From the NCBI RefSeq assembly GCF_022843985.1, contig NZ_JALHMP010000007.1:62001-126000 (forward strand): DNA of 64,000 nt, given 5' to 3'. The position numbers and the translations under genes were made by a program. This document shows positions 19,130 through 30,927 of this stretch, one piece after another (the stretch's first letter is position 1; each line of letters opens with the position of its first letter). The stretch is from Phreatobacter sp. Lineage in GTDB: Bacteria > Pseudomonadota > Alphaproteobacteria > Rhizobiales > Phreatobacteraceae. The notes under the pieces were generated by a model. It saw only the letters and a list, made by a program, of their open reading frames with translations. It made no database searches and was not told where the DNA came from.

Positions 19130-19744
19130 TCAGTGGCGCTGGTAGACCCAGACCCGCGCCGGGGGAATGTTCCGCCAGATGCGCTCGGACGGCGTCACGG
19201 TCAGCCCCGATCCCTTGATCGGAACCGGCGACGTCACCGAATAGGTGAACTGGACGAAGGGGGCGCCCGGCTTCATCAGGCCCAGGGCCTCGTTCAGCAG
19301 CTTCAACCGGATCGGCTCGGGGCGCGTCATCAGCGGCAGCCCGGAAACGAGTGCGTCGGCGGGTTCGGCGAGGCGGCCGGTCAAAGTCCGGTTCAACGCG
19401 TAGGCGTCACCGTGGACGATGGTCGCCGCCGGGAAGCGCTCGCGCAGCAGGCGGCAGAAGTCCATGGAATACTCGACCAGGACAAGTCGCCTGGGGTCGA
19501 CACCATGGGCGACCAGAGCCGCGGTGATGGCCCCGGTTCCGGGGCCCAATTCGATGACGGGCCCGGTCCCGTCCGGGTCGACATAGCTGGCCATACGGCG
19601 CGCCAGGACCGGACCGGAGGGCGCGACAGCGCCCATCCGAAGCGGATTTTTCAGCCAGCTTTTCAGGAACTTGCCATCGTACTCCCGCCGTTTTTCCGGC
19701 CGGCGCAGCACGGCAACGCGACTCATGGGTGTCTGGTCGACCAT
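19130..19744 (-). CDS. Class I SAM-dependent methyltransferase (phospholipid N-methyltransferase-like)
   Basis: GAVAPSGPVLARRMASYV...VIELGPGTGAITAALVAHGV...GLPLMTRP. Confidence 0.85.
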   Translation of the reverse strand: MVDQTPMSRVAVLRRPEKRREYDGKFLKSWLKNPLRMGAVAPSGPVLARRMASYVDPDGTGPVIELGPGTGAITAALVAHGVDPRRLVLVEYSMDFCRLLRERFPAATIVHGDAYALNRTLTGRLAEPADALVSGLPLMTRPEPIRLKLLNEALGLMKPGAPFVQFTYSVTSPVPIKGSGLTVTPSERIWRNIPPARVWVYQRH

Positions 19745-19821
19745 TCATCGGCCCGATGAAGACGAGCTCCCCACGAGCCCTGTCACAAGGCCGTCATTCC
19801 TATCGGGATGTCAGCTAGGGG

Positions 19822-20541
19822 TCAAGGCAGAGGTGCGGCGGCCGGTCGCGGCAGCTGGTCATACCAGATCGCCTTGTCGCCGATTTCCTGGAGGAAAGCG
19901 GCGTGGGCCTCGATGGCTTCGGCTGTCAGACGTGGCGTCAGGGGGACCGGCCGCTGCCGCAGGACGTTCTGCCCGCGCGCCGCCCGCTGGGTGGCGCGGC
20001 CGGCATCCGCGAGGCCGAAAGAGGCCTGCCGGCCGCCGATCAGCTCGATATAGACGTCCGCCAGCAGCTCGGCGTCGAGAAGAGCGCCGTGCCGGGTGCG
20101 CCGTGAATTGTCGATACCGAAACGCGAGCAGAGCGCGTCGAGGCTTGCCGGCGAGCCAGGGAAGCGGCGGCGTGCCATGGCGAGGGTGTCGACCACCCGG
20201 TCCATCGGGAAGAGCGGCCGTCCGGCGCGCTTCAGCTCGGCGTTGATGAAGCCCATGTCGAACGAGGCATTGTGGATGACGAGCCGGGCGTCCTCGACGA
20301 AGGACCAGAAGTCATCGACCAGTTCGGCGAAACGCGGCTTGTCCGCGAGGAAGTCGGCGGACAGTCCGTGGACGCGAAAGGCCTCGTCCGGCATGTCGCG
20401 CTCGGGATTGATGTAGACATGGTAAGTGCGGCCGGTCGGAAAATGGTTGATAAGCTCGATGCCGCCGATCTCAACCAGGCGATCGCCGCGCAGCGGGTCG
20501 AGGCCGGTCGTTTCGGTGTCGAGAATGATCTCGCGCATCAA
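19822..20541 (-). CDS. dnaQ: DNA polymerase III epsilon subunit (3'-5' exonuclease)
   Basis: [29 protein letters not shown]...[11 protein letters not shown]...[20 protein letters not shown]. Confidence 0.95.
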   Translation of the reverse strand: MMREIILDTETTGLDPLRGDRLVEIGGIELINHFPTGRTYHVYINPERDMPDEAFRVHGLSADFLADKPRFAELVDDFWSFVEDARLVIHNASFDMGFINAELKRAGRPLFPMDRVVDTLAMARRRFPGSPASLDALCSRFGIDNSRRTRHGALLDAELLADVYIELIGGRQASFGLADAGRATQRAARGQNVLRQRPVPLTPRLTAEAIEAHAAFLQEIGDKAIWYDQLPRPAAAPLP

Positions 20542-21134
20542 TGGCTCCTGCGGCTGCCGGCGAGGGCCCGGATGATGGCCGCGACCTGCCGGCGCGCCGC
20601 CTCCAGACCATAACCCGATTCGATCACGAAATGAGCCCGGGCGCGCTTGTCGGCATCGGGCATCTGTCGGGCGAGGATCGCCGCGAGCTTTTCCTCGGTC
20701 ATGCCGGGACGCCCCAGAACCCGCTGCCGCTGGACGTCCGCCGGAGCGGACACGACCGCCACCGCATCGACGCGGCGTTCAGCGCCGTTCTCCAGCAGCA
20801 GCGGAATGTCGAGGACCGCAAGAGCGTGGCCCCCGGCCCGCATCCGGTCGCGGAAGGCACGCTCGGCGGCGCCGACCAGGGGGTGGACGATGGCCTCGAG
20901 GCGTTTCATTGCCACGCCGTCCTTGAGCACAACGGCGCCGAGCCGGGTCCTGTCGACCTGACCATCGACAACGACCCCGGGGAATGCCGCGCCGATGGGG
21001 CCCACGGCCGCGCCGGCATAGAGCCGATGCACCGTGGCATCGGCGTCATGGACGGGAATGCCAAGGCCCCGGAAAACGCCCGAAGTGGTCGACTTGCCCA
21101 TGCCGATCGAGCCGGTCAGTCCGACAACGAACAT
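20538..21134 (-). CDS. coaE: Dephospho-CoA kinase
   Basis: [35 protein letters not shown]. Confidence 0.94.
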   Translation of the reverse strand: MFVVGLTGSIGMGKSTTSGVFRGLGIPVHDADATVHRLYAGAAVGPIGAAFPGVVVDGQVDRTRLGAVVLKDGVAMKRLEAIVHPLVGAAERAFRDRMRAGGHALAVLDIPLLLENGAERRVDAVAVVSAPADVQRQRVLGRPGMTEEKLAAILARQMPDADKRARAHFVIESGYGLEAARRQVAAIIRALAGSRRSH

Positions 21135-21135
21135 G

Positions 21136-21966
21136 TCAGTGGCCTCGCACATCAGCGGCGAGGTGTTCGTAGAGCGCCGGAGTCACCTGCGGCGTGACGC
21201 CGAACCAGCGGGCAAAACCCGGGACAGCCTGGTGAAGCAGCATCCCGAGACCCTCGACGGTGCGATGGCCGCGCGCCGCTGCGCGCGCGAGAAGATCGGT
21301 CTCCAGCGGCACATAGACGATGTCGGACACGATAGCGGAGGGCTTCAGCGTCCGCAGCGGCAGGTCGAGCGGCGGCTGGCCGCTCATGCCGAGGGAGGTG
21401 GTGTTGATGAGGAGGTCGACATCCGCGAGGGCGGCCGGCAGGCTCTGCCAGTCCTGCGTGCGGATCGCCCGGGGATGGGCCGCGGCGATGGCCTCGGCCT
21501 TGGCGAGGGATCGATTCGCCAGCGTGACGAGCGGAACACCGCGCGACACGAGGCCGTGGACGATGCCGCGGGCGGCGCCGCCGGCCCCGAGGACCAGCGC
21601 ATGGGCGACCTCGCCCTCCCACCCCGGGACGTGGTCGTCGAGGTTCTTCAGGAAGCCGACAACGTCGGAGTTCATGCCGATGAGGCGGCCATCCTCGTGC
21701 CAGACGGTATTGACCGCACCGACTGCCACGGCGCCGGGATCGACCTCGTCCATGGCGGCAAAGGCGGCCTCCTTGTGCGGGATCGTGACGTTGCAGCCGG
21801 CAAGGCCCTGATCGGCGAGGCTGCGGAGGAAACGCGCGACGTCACCGGGCTCGACGGCCTCGCGCGTATAGGTGCCGGCGATGCCGTATTGCGTCAGCCA
21901 GAAGCCGTGGATCAAAGGCGAGCGGATATGGGTGACGGGCCACCCGATACAGCAGGCGCGGATCAT
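21136..21966 (-). CDS. aroE: Shikimate dehydrogenase
   Basis: [17 protein letters not shown]...[12 protein letters not shown]...[16 protein letters not shown]. Confidence 0.94.
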   Translation of the reverse strand: MIRACCIGWPVTHIRSPLIHGFWLTQYGIAGTYTREAVEPGDVARFLRSLADQGLAGCNVTIPHKEAAFAAMDEVDPGAVAVGAVNTVWHEDGRLIGMNSDVVGFLKNLDDHVPGWEGEVAHALVLGAGGAARGIVHGLVSRGVPLVTLANRSLAKAEAIAAAHPRAIRTQDWQSLPAALADVDLLINTTSLGMSGQPPLDLPLRTLKPSAIVSDIVYVPLETDLLARAAARGHRTVEGLGMLLHQAVPGFARWFGVTPQVTPALYEHLAADVRGH

Positions 21967-22559
21967 GTGGCGATCACACCTTGGGCGCGCAGGGCGGCGA
22001 GAAGGGGCAGGAGCGGCATGCCGAGAATGGTGAAATAGTCACCGCTGATCCGCTCGAACAGCTGGATGCCATCGGATTCGAGCTGATAGCAGCCGACGGA
22101 TGCCAGAACCCGCTCTCCGGCACCGGCGAGATAGGCGTCGAGGAAGTCCTCGGAGAAGGGGCGCATCGTCATCGCCGCCGATGCCACGGTGGAGAAGACG
22201 ATCGCGCCGCCGCGTGCCAGGGCGACGCCGGAATGGAGGTGGTGGGACTGCCCGCGCAACGCCAGAAGATTGTCTCGCGCTTCGGCAAGGCTTGCCGGCT
22301 TGGAAAGCCGCCGCGTCCCGAGCGCCAGGGTCTGGTCGGCACCGATGACCGTCGCCTCGGGGTCGGTGCGGCTGACCGCCAGGGCCTTGGCCTCGCCGAG
22401 GCCGCGCGCGACGGCGGCGGGGTCGCGTCCTTCGCGCGTCCAGGCCTCGTCGAGCGCCCGCTCGTCGACGGGAGCGGCGGCAAGATCGATGGTGAGACCT
22501 GCACCGCGCAGCATGGCGGCGCGGGCTGCCGATTTCGACGCGAGGACCAGCCGGGTCAT
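21963..22559 (-). CDS. maf: Maf family nucleotide pyrophosphatase
   Basis: [19 protein letters not shown]...[11 protein letters not shown]...[32 protein letters not shown]. Confidence 0.93.
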   Translation of the reverse strand: MTRLVLASKSAARAAMLRGAGLTIDLAAAPVDERALDEAWTREGRDPAAVARGLGEAKALAVSRTDPEATVIGADQTLALGTRRLSKPASLAEARDNLLALRGQSHHLHSGVALARGGAIVFSTVASAAMTMRPFSEDFLDAYLAGAGERVLASVGCYQLESDGIQLFERISGDYFTILGMPLLPLLAALRAQGVIAT

Positions 22560-23407
22560 GCGCGGGCCCTGTCGTCGAGAGCGCGGCGATGGTCCTTCAA
22601 CAGGGAAATGATGCCGGCCGCCGTTTCCTCGATCGATCGGCGGCTGACGTCGATGATCGGCCAGTTGTTCGTGCCGAACAGGCGGCGAGACTGGGCGATC
22701 TCCTCGGCAACGGCGACGCGGTCGACATAGCTCGAGCGGTCCTGAGGGGCATTGAGGGTGAGAATGCGATTCTCGCGGATCTGGACGATGCGCTCGGGGC
22801 TGGCGAAGAGACCGACGATCAGCGGTTTCTTCAGCGACCAGATGATTTCCGGCAGCGGAATGCCCGGGACGAGGGGAATATTGGCCGCCTTGACCCCCCG
22901 ATTGGCCAGATAGATCGATGTCGGCGTCTTCGAGGTGCGGGAGACGCCGACGAGCAGCACATCAGCTTCCTCCCAGTTTTCCGGCAACTGGCCGTCGTCG
23001 TGCATCATCGTGTAATTGAGCGCGTCGATCCGCTGAAAATATTCGGCATTGAGGACATGCTGTGCACCAACCCGGGGGGTTGATGCGGCGCCGAGATAGT
23101 TCTGGAACATGGAGAGAACCGGGGCGAGAACGGACAGGCAGGGGCAGCCGAACTCCTTGCACTTGGCATTGAGGCGGTCGGTCAGCTCCTGGTCGACAAG
23201 GGTGTAGAGGACAATACCTGGGCTCGTTTCGATCTCGCTGAGCACACGGTCGAGCTGCTTCTGCGAGCGCACCAGCGGATAGACATGTTCGATGGCCGAG
23301 ACAGTGGAGTATTGGACGGCAGCGGCGCGACCGACCGTCATCAGCGTCTCGCCGGTGGCGTCGGAAACGAGATGAAGGTGGAAATAGCTCTCGCGACGAT
23401 GCGGCAT
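22556..23407 (-). CDS. ppsR: Pyruvate phosphate dikinase / PEP synthase regulatory protein
   Basis: [22 protein letters not shown]...[23 protein letters not shown] (DUF299 family); start trimmed to [10 protein letters not shown]. Confidence 0.92.
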   Translation of the reverse strand: MPHRRESYFHLHLVSDATGETLMTVGRAAAVQYSTVSAIEHVYPLVRSQKQLDRVLSEIETSPGIVLYTLVDQELTDRLNAKCKEFGCPCLSVLAPVLSMFQNYLGAASTPRVGAQHVLNAEYFQRIDALNYTMMHDDGQLPENWEEADVLLVGVSRTSKTPTSIYLANRGVKAANIPLVPGIPLPEIIWSLKKPLIVGLFASPERIVQIRENRILTLNAPQDRSSYVDRVAVAEEIAQSRRLFGTNNWPIIDVSRRSIEETAAGIISLLKDHRRALDDRARA

Positions 23408-23479
23408 CAGCACTCTGTATGAAGGCGATCGGTTCTGTGGACGATGAGGGAAAAGGACACGGAAGGCGGCACTCTGCAA

Positions 23480-23785
23480 GAGGCACAGAGTTCACTGTCC
23501 CATACTCGTCCCCAGGCGTCGGCCTGAGGGGGTCATTCGACGTGCCCCGGGGATAAGTGCGGGACCGTCGCGGCGCGCCATATCTGCGGCGAGGCGTTCG
23601 GCCGCTAAATCAATCGCTTGTATCGCTGACAAGGATGGTTTTGGCCGGCGGGACGGAGACGGTGCGCGGCGACACCCGGTGGACAACTTGTGAAGGAAAA
23701 TGTCTTCTCCTAATCCAGTGCCAAGGAATCAAAGAAGACTCTCTTTCATCAAGTATGAAGGGAAAGGGAGCGTCAGGGAGCGACC
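23480..23785. other. oriC: Candidate chromosomal replication origin (oriC)
   Basis: Divergent ppsR/hemE gap with strand switch of the whole gene neighbourhood; degenerate DnaA-box-like sequences at 23436, 23549 and 23678; AT-richer stretch 23690-23765 with two GANTC sites (23726, 23737); two parS sites 4.5-6.5 kb away. Confidence 0.62.
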
Positions 23786-24819
<1,034 letters not shown>

Positions 24820-24823
<4 letters not shown>

Positions 24824-25371
24824 CGATCGCCGCAAAAGCCGGCAGTGATCCTGCCATGACGCCCCGCCGGCGGATGATTCGCGCCGTCATGTCACTCGTC
24901 ATCACCGTGGTCGGCGTTATCGCCCTGGGGCTTCTGGCGCCTGTCGCCGCCGTCGCCTGGATCAAGGTCCTGCATGTCCTCGCTGTCATCTCGTGGATGG
25001 CTGGACTTCTCTACCTGCCTCGCCTCTTCGTCTATCACAGCCAGGTCGCGGCGGGGTCGGAAACCTCCGAGACATTCAAGGTGATGGAGCGCAAGCTCCT
25101 TGAATATATCATCAATCCCGCCATGATCGTGAGCTGGATTGCCGGGCTTTGGCTGGCCTGGCAGGTCTATGGGTTCCAGGGCGGATGGCTGCATGGCAAG
25201 ATCGCGCTGGTGCTGCTGCTGTCGGGAGTCCATGGCTTTTTCGCAGGGGCGGTGCGCCGGTTCGGCGATGACCGCAACACGCGGAGCCATGTGTTCTGGC
25301 GCGTGATGAACGAAGTTCCGACCGCGATCATGGTCCTCGTGGTTATCCTGGTCATCGTCAAGCCGTTCTGA
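24820..25371 (+). CDS. hemJ: Protoporphyrinogen oxidase HemJ
   Basis: [27 protein letters not shown]...[36 protein letters not shown] overlap with hemE. Confidence 0.92.
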
Positions 25372-25630
25372 TGGGCCCGCCGTCCGGCGCCTGCTGCGGC
25401 CCCGCACGGGTGGGGCTTGCCATCGGCCGATTCAGGCCTTATTCGGAAGGTCCCTCCTTACGCAGACCGGGTGTCTTGAGGCGGCTCTCACGCAGAGCAT
25501 GACCCGCGCCCAGCCGGTGGCCTTGACCGAAGGTCCGGCTTCAGACCTGCAATTCATCGCCTTCCCTGATCCGGCGTGGCTCTCGTACCGTGATTCCCGC
25601 CTCCGGCCGTTCCGACCATTTGTGGTTCCG

Positions 25631-26896
25631 ATGCAGCAGATCAAACTTCAGGACATCAAGTCGAAGTCTCCGACGGAGCTTCTCGCCTTTGCCGAGGAGT
25701 TGCAGGTCGAGAATGCGTCAACGCTGCGCAAGCAGGAACTGATGTTCGCCTGCCTCAAGCAACTGGCGTCACAGGAAACCGACATTATCGGCGAGGGTGT
25801 GGTCGAGGTTCTCCAGGACGGGTTTGGCTATCTGCGCTCACCCGATGCCAATTATCTCGCCGGCCCGGACGACATCTACGTCTCGCCCTCGCAGATCCGG
25901 CGCTTCGGCCTGCGCACCGGCGACACGGTAGAGGGCCAGATCCGCTCGCCGAAGGAAGGCGAACGCTATTTCGCCCTTCTCAAGGTGAACCGAATCAATT
26001 TCGAGGAGCCCGAAAAGGCCCGCCACAAGGTCAATTTCGACAATCTGACGCCGCTCTATCCGAACCAGCGGCTGAAGATGGAAGCCGAGGATCCGACCAA
26101 GAAGGACTTCTCGGCCCGCATCATGGACGTCGTGGTTCCGCTGGGCAAAGGCCAGCGAGCTCTCATCGTGGCGCCGCCGCGAACCGGCAAGACCGTGTTG
26201 CTGCAGAATATCGCCCAGTCGATCACCCGGAATCACCCGGAATGCTACCTCATCGTTCTGCTCATCGACGAGCGGCCCGAGGAGGTCACCGACATGCAGC
26301 GCTCGGTCAACGGCGAGGTCATCTCCTCGACCTTCGACGAGCCGGCGACGCGCCACGTCCAGGTCGCCGAGATGGTCATCGAGAAGGCCAAGCGCCTCGT
26401 CGAGCATGGCCGCGACGTCGTCATCCTGCTCGATTCGATCACCCGCCTCGGCCGCGCCTACAACACCGTGGTGCCGTCCTCCGGCAAGGTGCTGACCGGC
26501 GGCGTCGACGCCAATGCGCTGCAGCGCCCGAAGCGGTTCTTTGGTGCCGCCCGCAACATCGAGGAAGGCGGGTCGCTGACCATCATCGCGACAGCCCTGA
26601 TCGATACCGGCAGCCGCATGGACGAGGTCATTTTCGAAGAGTTCAAGGGCACGGGCAATTCCGAGATCATCCTTGACCGCAAGGTGGCGGATAAGCGCAC
26701 CTTCCCGGCCATCGACATCACCCGCTCCGGCACCCGCAAGGAAGAGTTGCTGGTGGCGCCGGACATCCTCAAGAAGATGTATGTGCTGCGCCGCATTCTC
26801 AATCCGATGGGAACGGTGGACGCCATCGAGTTCCTGCTCGACAAGCTGCGCCAGACCAAAATGAACAGCGACTTCTTCGACTCGATGAACACCTGA
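25631..26896 (+). CDS. rho: Transcription termination factor Rho
   Basis: [24 protein letters not shown]...[26 protein letters not shown]...[12 protein letters not shown]. Confidence 0.98.
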   Translation: MQQIKLQDIKSKSPTELLAFAEELQVENASTLRKQELMFACLKQLASQETDIIGEGVVEVLQDGFGYLRSPDANYLAGPDDIYVSPSQIRRFGLRTGDTVEGQIRSPKEGERYFALLKVNRINFEEPEKARHKVNFDNLTPLYPNQRLKMEAEDPTKKDFSARIMDVVVPLGKGQRALIVAPPRTGKTVLLQNIAQSITRNHPECYLIVLLIDERPEEVTDMQRSVNGEVISSTFDEPATRHVQVAEMVIEKAKRLVEHGRDVVILLDSITRLGRAYNTVVPSSGKVLTGGVDANALQRPKRFFGAARNIEEGGSLTIIATALIDTGSRMDEVIFEEFKGTGNSEIILDRKVADKRTFPAIDITRSGTRKEELLVAPDILKKMYVLRRILNPMGTVDAIEFLLDKLRQTKMNSDFFDSMNT

Positions 26897-26898
26897 TT

Positions 26899-26921
26899 CG
26901 ATTCACGAGCGAAATGAATCG
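26899..26921. terminator. Hairpin immediately after rho (CGATTCA-9 nt-TGAATCG)
   Basis: Perfect 7-bp inverted repeat 3 nt after the rho stop codon; no following T-tract. Confidence 0.3.
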
Positions 26922-26960
26922 GAGAAGACCAGCCGATTCGCCTGCGAAACGGCGAGGCCC

Positions 26961-28274
26961 ATGATCGCCCGGACCATCGCATCCGTCTCAACTCCCCCGG
27001 GAACCTCCGGCGTGGCCGTGATCCGGGTCTCCGGACCGGATGCCGCGAATGTCGCGGTGGCGCTGGCCGGTACTTTGCCCGAACCCCGACGCGCCAGTCT
27101 CGTCACCCTTAGGGACCCTAACCACGGCGAGCCTCTCGACCGGGCGCTGGCGCTCTGGTTCCAGGGGCCCAGCAGCTTCACCGGCGAGGATGTCCTCGAG
27201 CTTCAGGTTCATGGTGGGCGGGCGGTGGTCGCCGCCGTCCTGAAGGCGGTTCTGGCCGTGCCCGGAGCGCGTCCGGCGGAGCCCGGCGAATTCACGCGGC
27301 GGGCTTTTGAGAATGGCCGCCTCGACCTCAGCGAGGTCGAAGGCCTCGGTGACCTGCTGCAGGCCGAAACAGAAGCACAGCGACGCCAGGCCTATGGCCT
27401 TTTCTCGGGGCGGCTGACCTCTGAGGCCGACAGGCTGCAGGCACGGCTTCTGCCGATCCTTGCAGGTGTCGAGGCGACGATTGATTTTCCCGATGAGGGC
27501 GACGTCACCGGGGCGGCACTGGCCGGCGCGCGCCACGACCTGGCGGAGCTGGCTGCGGAGGTTGGTGCACTGCTGGCCGGCGCGGCCCGCGGCGAGAAGG
27601 TCCGCGATGGCGTCATCGTGGCCATTGCCGGGCCACCCAATGCCGGCAAGTCCACCCTGCTCAACGCCCTGGCGCGGCGGGACGTCGCCATCGTGTCGCC
27701 GTTGGCCGGTACCACCCGCGACAGTCTCGAGGTTCATCTCGATCTCGGTGGGGTGGCCGTAGTTCTCGTTGACACGGCAGGCCTGCGGGAGACGGCCGAT
27801 CCGGTCGAGGCAGAGGGCATTCGCCGGACTCGCGAGAGAATGGCCGGAGCGGACCTGACGTTGTGGCTCTGTGCTGACGATTCCGCTGAATTCTTCGACG
27901 ATTCGCGTGGAGACGTCTGGCGCATCGCGACCCAGATCGACCGGGAAGGGCCGATCTTCGCGGGGGCCGATTATCGGATCTCGGCGCTGACCGGGGAGGG
28001 GATGGCTGGGCTGATCGATGCGATCGCCGCCTTCGCCGCAGCAAGGGCGGGCGGCGAGCCCGCTGTGGTCGTCCATCAGCGCCACCGGCTGATCTTTGAG
28101 GATGCCGTCTCGGCGATGGCTTCCGCACTAGCGTTGCCGACGTGGGACGATCATCCTGAACTGGTGGCCGAGAGACTGCGGCAGGGGCTTGCCGCGCTTG
28201 GGCGCAGCCGCGGGCGGGTCGGAACGGAAGCTATGTTGGACCGGCTGTTCTCAGCCTTCTGCATCGGGAAGTAG
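26961..28274 (+). CDS. mnmE: tRNA uridine-5-carboxymethylaminomethyl(34) synthesis GTPase MnmE
   Basis: TIASVSTPPGTSGVAVIRVSG...AGPPNAGKSTLLNAL...SAFCIGK C-terminus. Confidence 0.97.
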   Translation: MIARTIASVSTPPGTSGVAVIRVSGPDAANVAVALAGTLPEPRRASLVTLRDPNHGEPLDRALALWFQGPSSFTGEDVLELQVHGGRAVVAAVLKAVLAVPGARPAEPGEFTRRAFENGRLDLSEVEGLGDLLQAETEAQRRQAYGLFSGRLTSEADRLQARLLPILAGVEATIDFPDEGDVTGAALAGARHDLAELAAEVGALLAGAARGEKVRDGVIVAIAGPPNAGKSTLLNALARRDVAIVSPLAGTTRDSLEVHLDLGGVAVVLVDTAGLRETADPVEAEGIRRTRERMAGADLTLWLCADDSAEFFDDSRGDVWRIATQIDREGPIFAGADYRISALTGEGMAGLIDAIAAFAAARAGGEPAVVVHQRHRLIFEDAVSAMASALALPTWDDHPELVAERLRQGLAALGRSRGRVGTEAMLDRLFSAFCIGK

Positions 28275-28290
28275 GTCCCGCCGCTTCTGG

Positions 28291-28306
28291 TGTTTCACGT
28301 GAAACG
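28291..28306. promoter_or_regulatory. parS: parS site TGTTTCACGTGAAACG
   Basis: 15/16 match to TGTTTCACGTGAAACA, in the mnmE-mnmG gap, 2.6 kb upstream of parA. Confidence 0.9.
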
Positions 28307-28394
28307 GTTGATTCGTGTCCGGAACATGTTGCGTCCGCGAGAATCATTGCTGCGGCAGCGGTGGACCGGTAAAAGCGAGGCAGGAACGAGAACG

Positions 28395-30260
28395 ATGACC
28401 CAGCGCTTCGATGTGGTTGTGATTGGTGGCGGACATGCCGGTTGCGAAGCGGCGGCAGCGGCCGCGCGTCTCGGTGCGGTAACGGCCCTGGTCACCCAGC
28501 GCTTCGAGACGATTGGCGCCATGTCCTGCAATCCGGCCATCGGCGGATTGGGCAAAGGCCATCTGGTCCGCGAGATCGATGCGCTCGACGGTTTGATGGG
28601 ACGCGTCGCCGATGCATCCGGCATCCAGTTTCGGGTTCTCAACCGACGCAAGGGGCCCGCTGTCCGCGGGCCACGCACGCAGGCTGACCGCCAGCTCTAT
28701 GCGGCTGCTATGCAGCGCGAGTTGAAGGCGCAGTCAGGCCTCACGATCCTGCTTGGCGAGGCAAGCGAACTCCTGGTCATGCAAGGGCGGGCCAACGGTC
28801 TGGTCCTGGCCTCGGGAGAGCGGATTTCTGCCGGGGCGGTGGTCATCACCACCGGCACCTTCCTGCGCGGCGTCATTCACCTTGGCGAGCGGCAATGGTC
28901 CGCCGGCCGGGACGGCGACGCGGCCAGCCTCGGTCTTGCTAGCAGTCTCGCCGCAGTCGGCTTCTCCATGGGGCGCCTGAAGACCGGCACTCCGGCGCGG
29001 CTTGACGGGACGACCATCGACTGGGCTGCAGTGGAGATGCAGCAGGCTGATTCGGATCCGGAACCTTTTTCGACCCTGACGGATCGCATCACCGTGCCCC
29101 AGATAGCCTGTGGCATCACCCGTACGACTGCGAAGACCCATGCGCTCGTCCGTGACAATCTCGCCCGCTCCGCCATGTATTCGGGGCAGATTGCGGGGGC
29201 AGGGCCGCGTTACTGCCCGTCCATCGAGGACAAGATCGTCCGTTTTGGGGATCGCGATGGCCATCAGATCTTCCTCGAGCCCGAAGGTCTGAACGACAGC
29301 ACGGTCTATCCGAACGGGCTGTCGACGTCCCTGCCGGAGGATGTGCAGGAGGCGTTCCTGCGCTCGATCCCGGGGCTGGAAGCGGTCGCCATCAAACGCT
29401 TCGGCTATGCCATTGAGTATGACCATGTCGATCCGCGCGAGCTGGAACCCACCCTGGAGACACGGCGCGTCAGCGGACTGTTCCTCGCCGGTCAGATCAA
29501 CGGAACGACCGGCTATGAGGAGGCGGCTGCGCAGGGCCTGCTCGCCGGGCTGAATGCGGGCCTGCGGGCCGGAGGTAGTGCCGGGATCACGATCGGCCGG
29601 CACGAAGGCTATACCGGGGTGATGATCGACGACCTGACCAGCCGCGGTATTTCCGAGCCCTACCGGATGTTCACGTCCCGGGCGGAGTTCCGGCTCGCCC
29701 TGCGGGCGGATAATGCCGACCAGCGGTTGACGCCGCTGGGCCTCGCGCTAGGTTGCATCGGGGAAAGGCGGTCGATTCGCTTCCGTGACAAGATCGCGGG
29801 TCTGTCCGATGTTCGCGGGCGGCTCGCAGGACTGACCCTGACCCCTAGCCAGGGGGCGGTTGCCGGACTGGCGATCAACCAGGATGGCATCCGTCGCTCG
29901 GCCTTCGAGCTTCTGTCGCGGCCGGACATCGACTGGATGACACTCTGTAGGGTCTGGCCCGAGCTATCCGATGTGCCCCCCGCCATCGCCGAACAGATCG
30001 AGATCGACGCCCATTATGCGGTCTATCTCGATCGGCAGCAGGCGGAGATTGATGCCCATCGGCGCGACGAGAACCTTGTGCTGCCATCGGACTTCGACGT
30101 CGCGGACCTGCCGGGCCTTTCCAACGAGATCCGCGCCAAGATCCAAACCCATAAGCCGCGGACCCTGGGTCAGGCCGCCAGGATGGATGGGATGACGCCT
30201 GCGGCGCTCACGCTGATCGCGGTTTGGGCGAGGCGTGCCCGGGCGAGGACGGCCGCGTGA
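28395..30260 (+). CDS. mnmG: tRNA uridine-5-carboxymethylaminomethyl(34) synthesis enzyme MnmG
   Basis: [23 protein letters not shown]...[24 protein letters not shown]. Confidence 0.97.
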   Translation: MTQRFDVVVIGGGHAGCEAAAAAARLGAVTALVTQRFETIGAMSCNPAIGGLGKGHLVREIDALDGLMGRVADASGIQFRVLNRRKGPAVRGPRTQADRQLYAAAMQRELKAQSGLTILLGEASELLVMQGRANGLVLASGERISAGAVVITTGTFLRGVIHLGERQWSAGRDGDAASLGLASSLAAVGFSMGRLKTGTPARLDGTTIDWAAVEMQQADSDPEPFSTLTDRITVPQIACGITRTTAKTHALVRDNLARSAMYSGQIAGAGPRYCPSIEDKIVRFGDRDGHQIFLEPEGLNDSTVYPNGLSTSLPEDVQEAFLRSIPGLEAVAIKRFGYAIEYDHVDPRELEPTLETRRVSGLFLAGQINGTTGYEEAAAQGLLAGLNAGLRAGGSAGITIGRHEGYTGVMIDDLTSRGISEPYRMFTSRAEFRLALRADNADQRLTPLGLALGCIGERRSIRFRDKIAGLSDVRGRLAGLTLTPSQGAVAGLAINQDGIRRSAFELLSRPDIDWMTLCRVWPELSDVPPAIAEQIEIDAHYAVYLDRQQAEIDAHRRDENLVLPSDFDVADLPGLSNEIRAKIQTHKPRTLGQAARMDGMTPAALTLIAVWARRARARTAA

Positions 30261-30904
30261 CCGAGATTGACTCGGCGCTGGCGGCTGCCGATCTGGCGAG
30301 GGTGCCTGTTTCACGTGAAACGGCCGAGGCGCTCGCCCTCTATGTCGCCCTCCTCAGACGCTGGAACCCGACGAAGAACCTGGTCTCGGCGGCAACGCTG
30401 GAGGCCGTTTGGTCCCGCCATGTCGCCGATAGCCTCCAGCTGCTGCGCCTTGCCCCGGGCGCCCGACGCTGGGCTGATCTCGGCTCCGGCGGCGGTCTGC
30501 CGGCGCTGGTGATCGCGGCGGCCCTGAAGGGACGCGACGGGGCGGTTGTCCACTGTATCGAGAGCAAGCTCGGCAAGGCGGCCTTCCTGCAGGAGGCCGC
30601 CCGGCAGATGCAGGTTCCGGTTCAGGTCTGGGCGCGGCGGATCGAGGATGTCGTCGGTCGTGAGGTGCTGGACGTCGATGTCGTGACGGCCCGCGCTCTG
30701 GCGCCCCTCGGCGATCTGCTGCGTCTGGCCAATCCCCTGTTGAAAACCGGGGCGGTTGGAATCTTTCCGAAGGGGCAAGATGTAGTGTCTGAATTGACGG
30801 AGGCCTCTAAATGTTGGAGGTTCATGTACACATCGACACCGAGTGAGACAGAGTCCCGCGGCCGCATCCTGGTGGTCAGGGACGTCTCCGAAGTCACCGG
30901 ATGA
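30257..30904 (+). CDS. rsmG: 16S rRNA (guanine(527)-N7)-methyltransferase RsmG
   Basis: [31 protein letters not shown]...[18 protein letters not shown] overlap with mnmG. Confidence 0.95.
   Translation: MTEIDSALAAADLARVPVSRETAEALALYVALLRRWNPTKNLVSAATLEAVWSRHVADSLQLLRLAPGARRWADLGSGGGLPALVIAAALKGRDGAVVHCIESKLGKAAFLQEAARQMQVPVQVWARRIEDVVGREVLDVDVVTARALAPLGDLLRLANPLLKTGAVGIFPKGQDVVSELTEASKCWRFMYTSTPSETESRGRILVVRDVSEVTG
30307..30322. promoter_or_regulatory. parS: parS site TGTTTCACGTGAAACG within rsmG
   Basis: Identical to the 28291 site; encodes the VSRETAE segment of RsmG. Confidence 0.9.
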
Positions 30905-30927
30905 CCTCCAGAAATCGGACGTGACCC

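Noticed and set aside
28290-28394. N-terminal extension of the mnmG ORF ([10 protein letters not shown]...)
   Set aside because: It translates the parS site; MnmG homology starts at [13 protein letters not shown] (28395)
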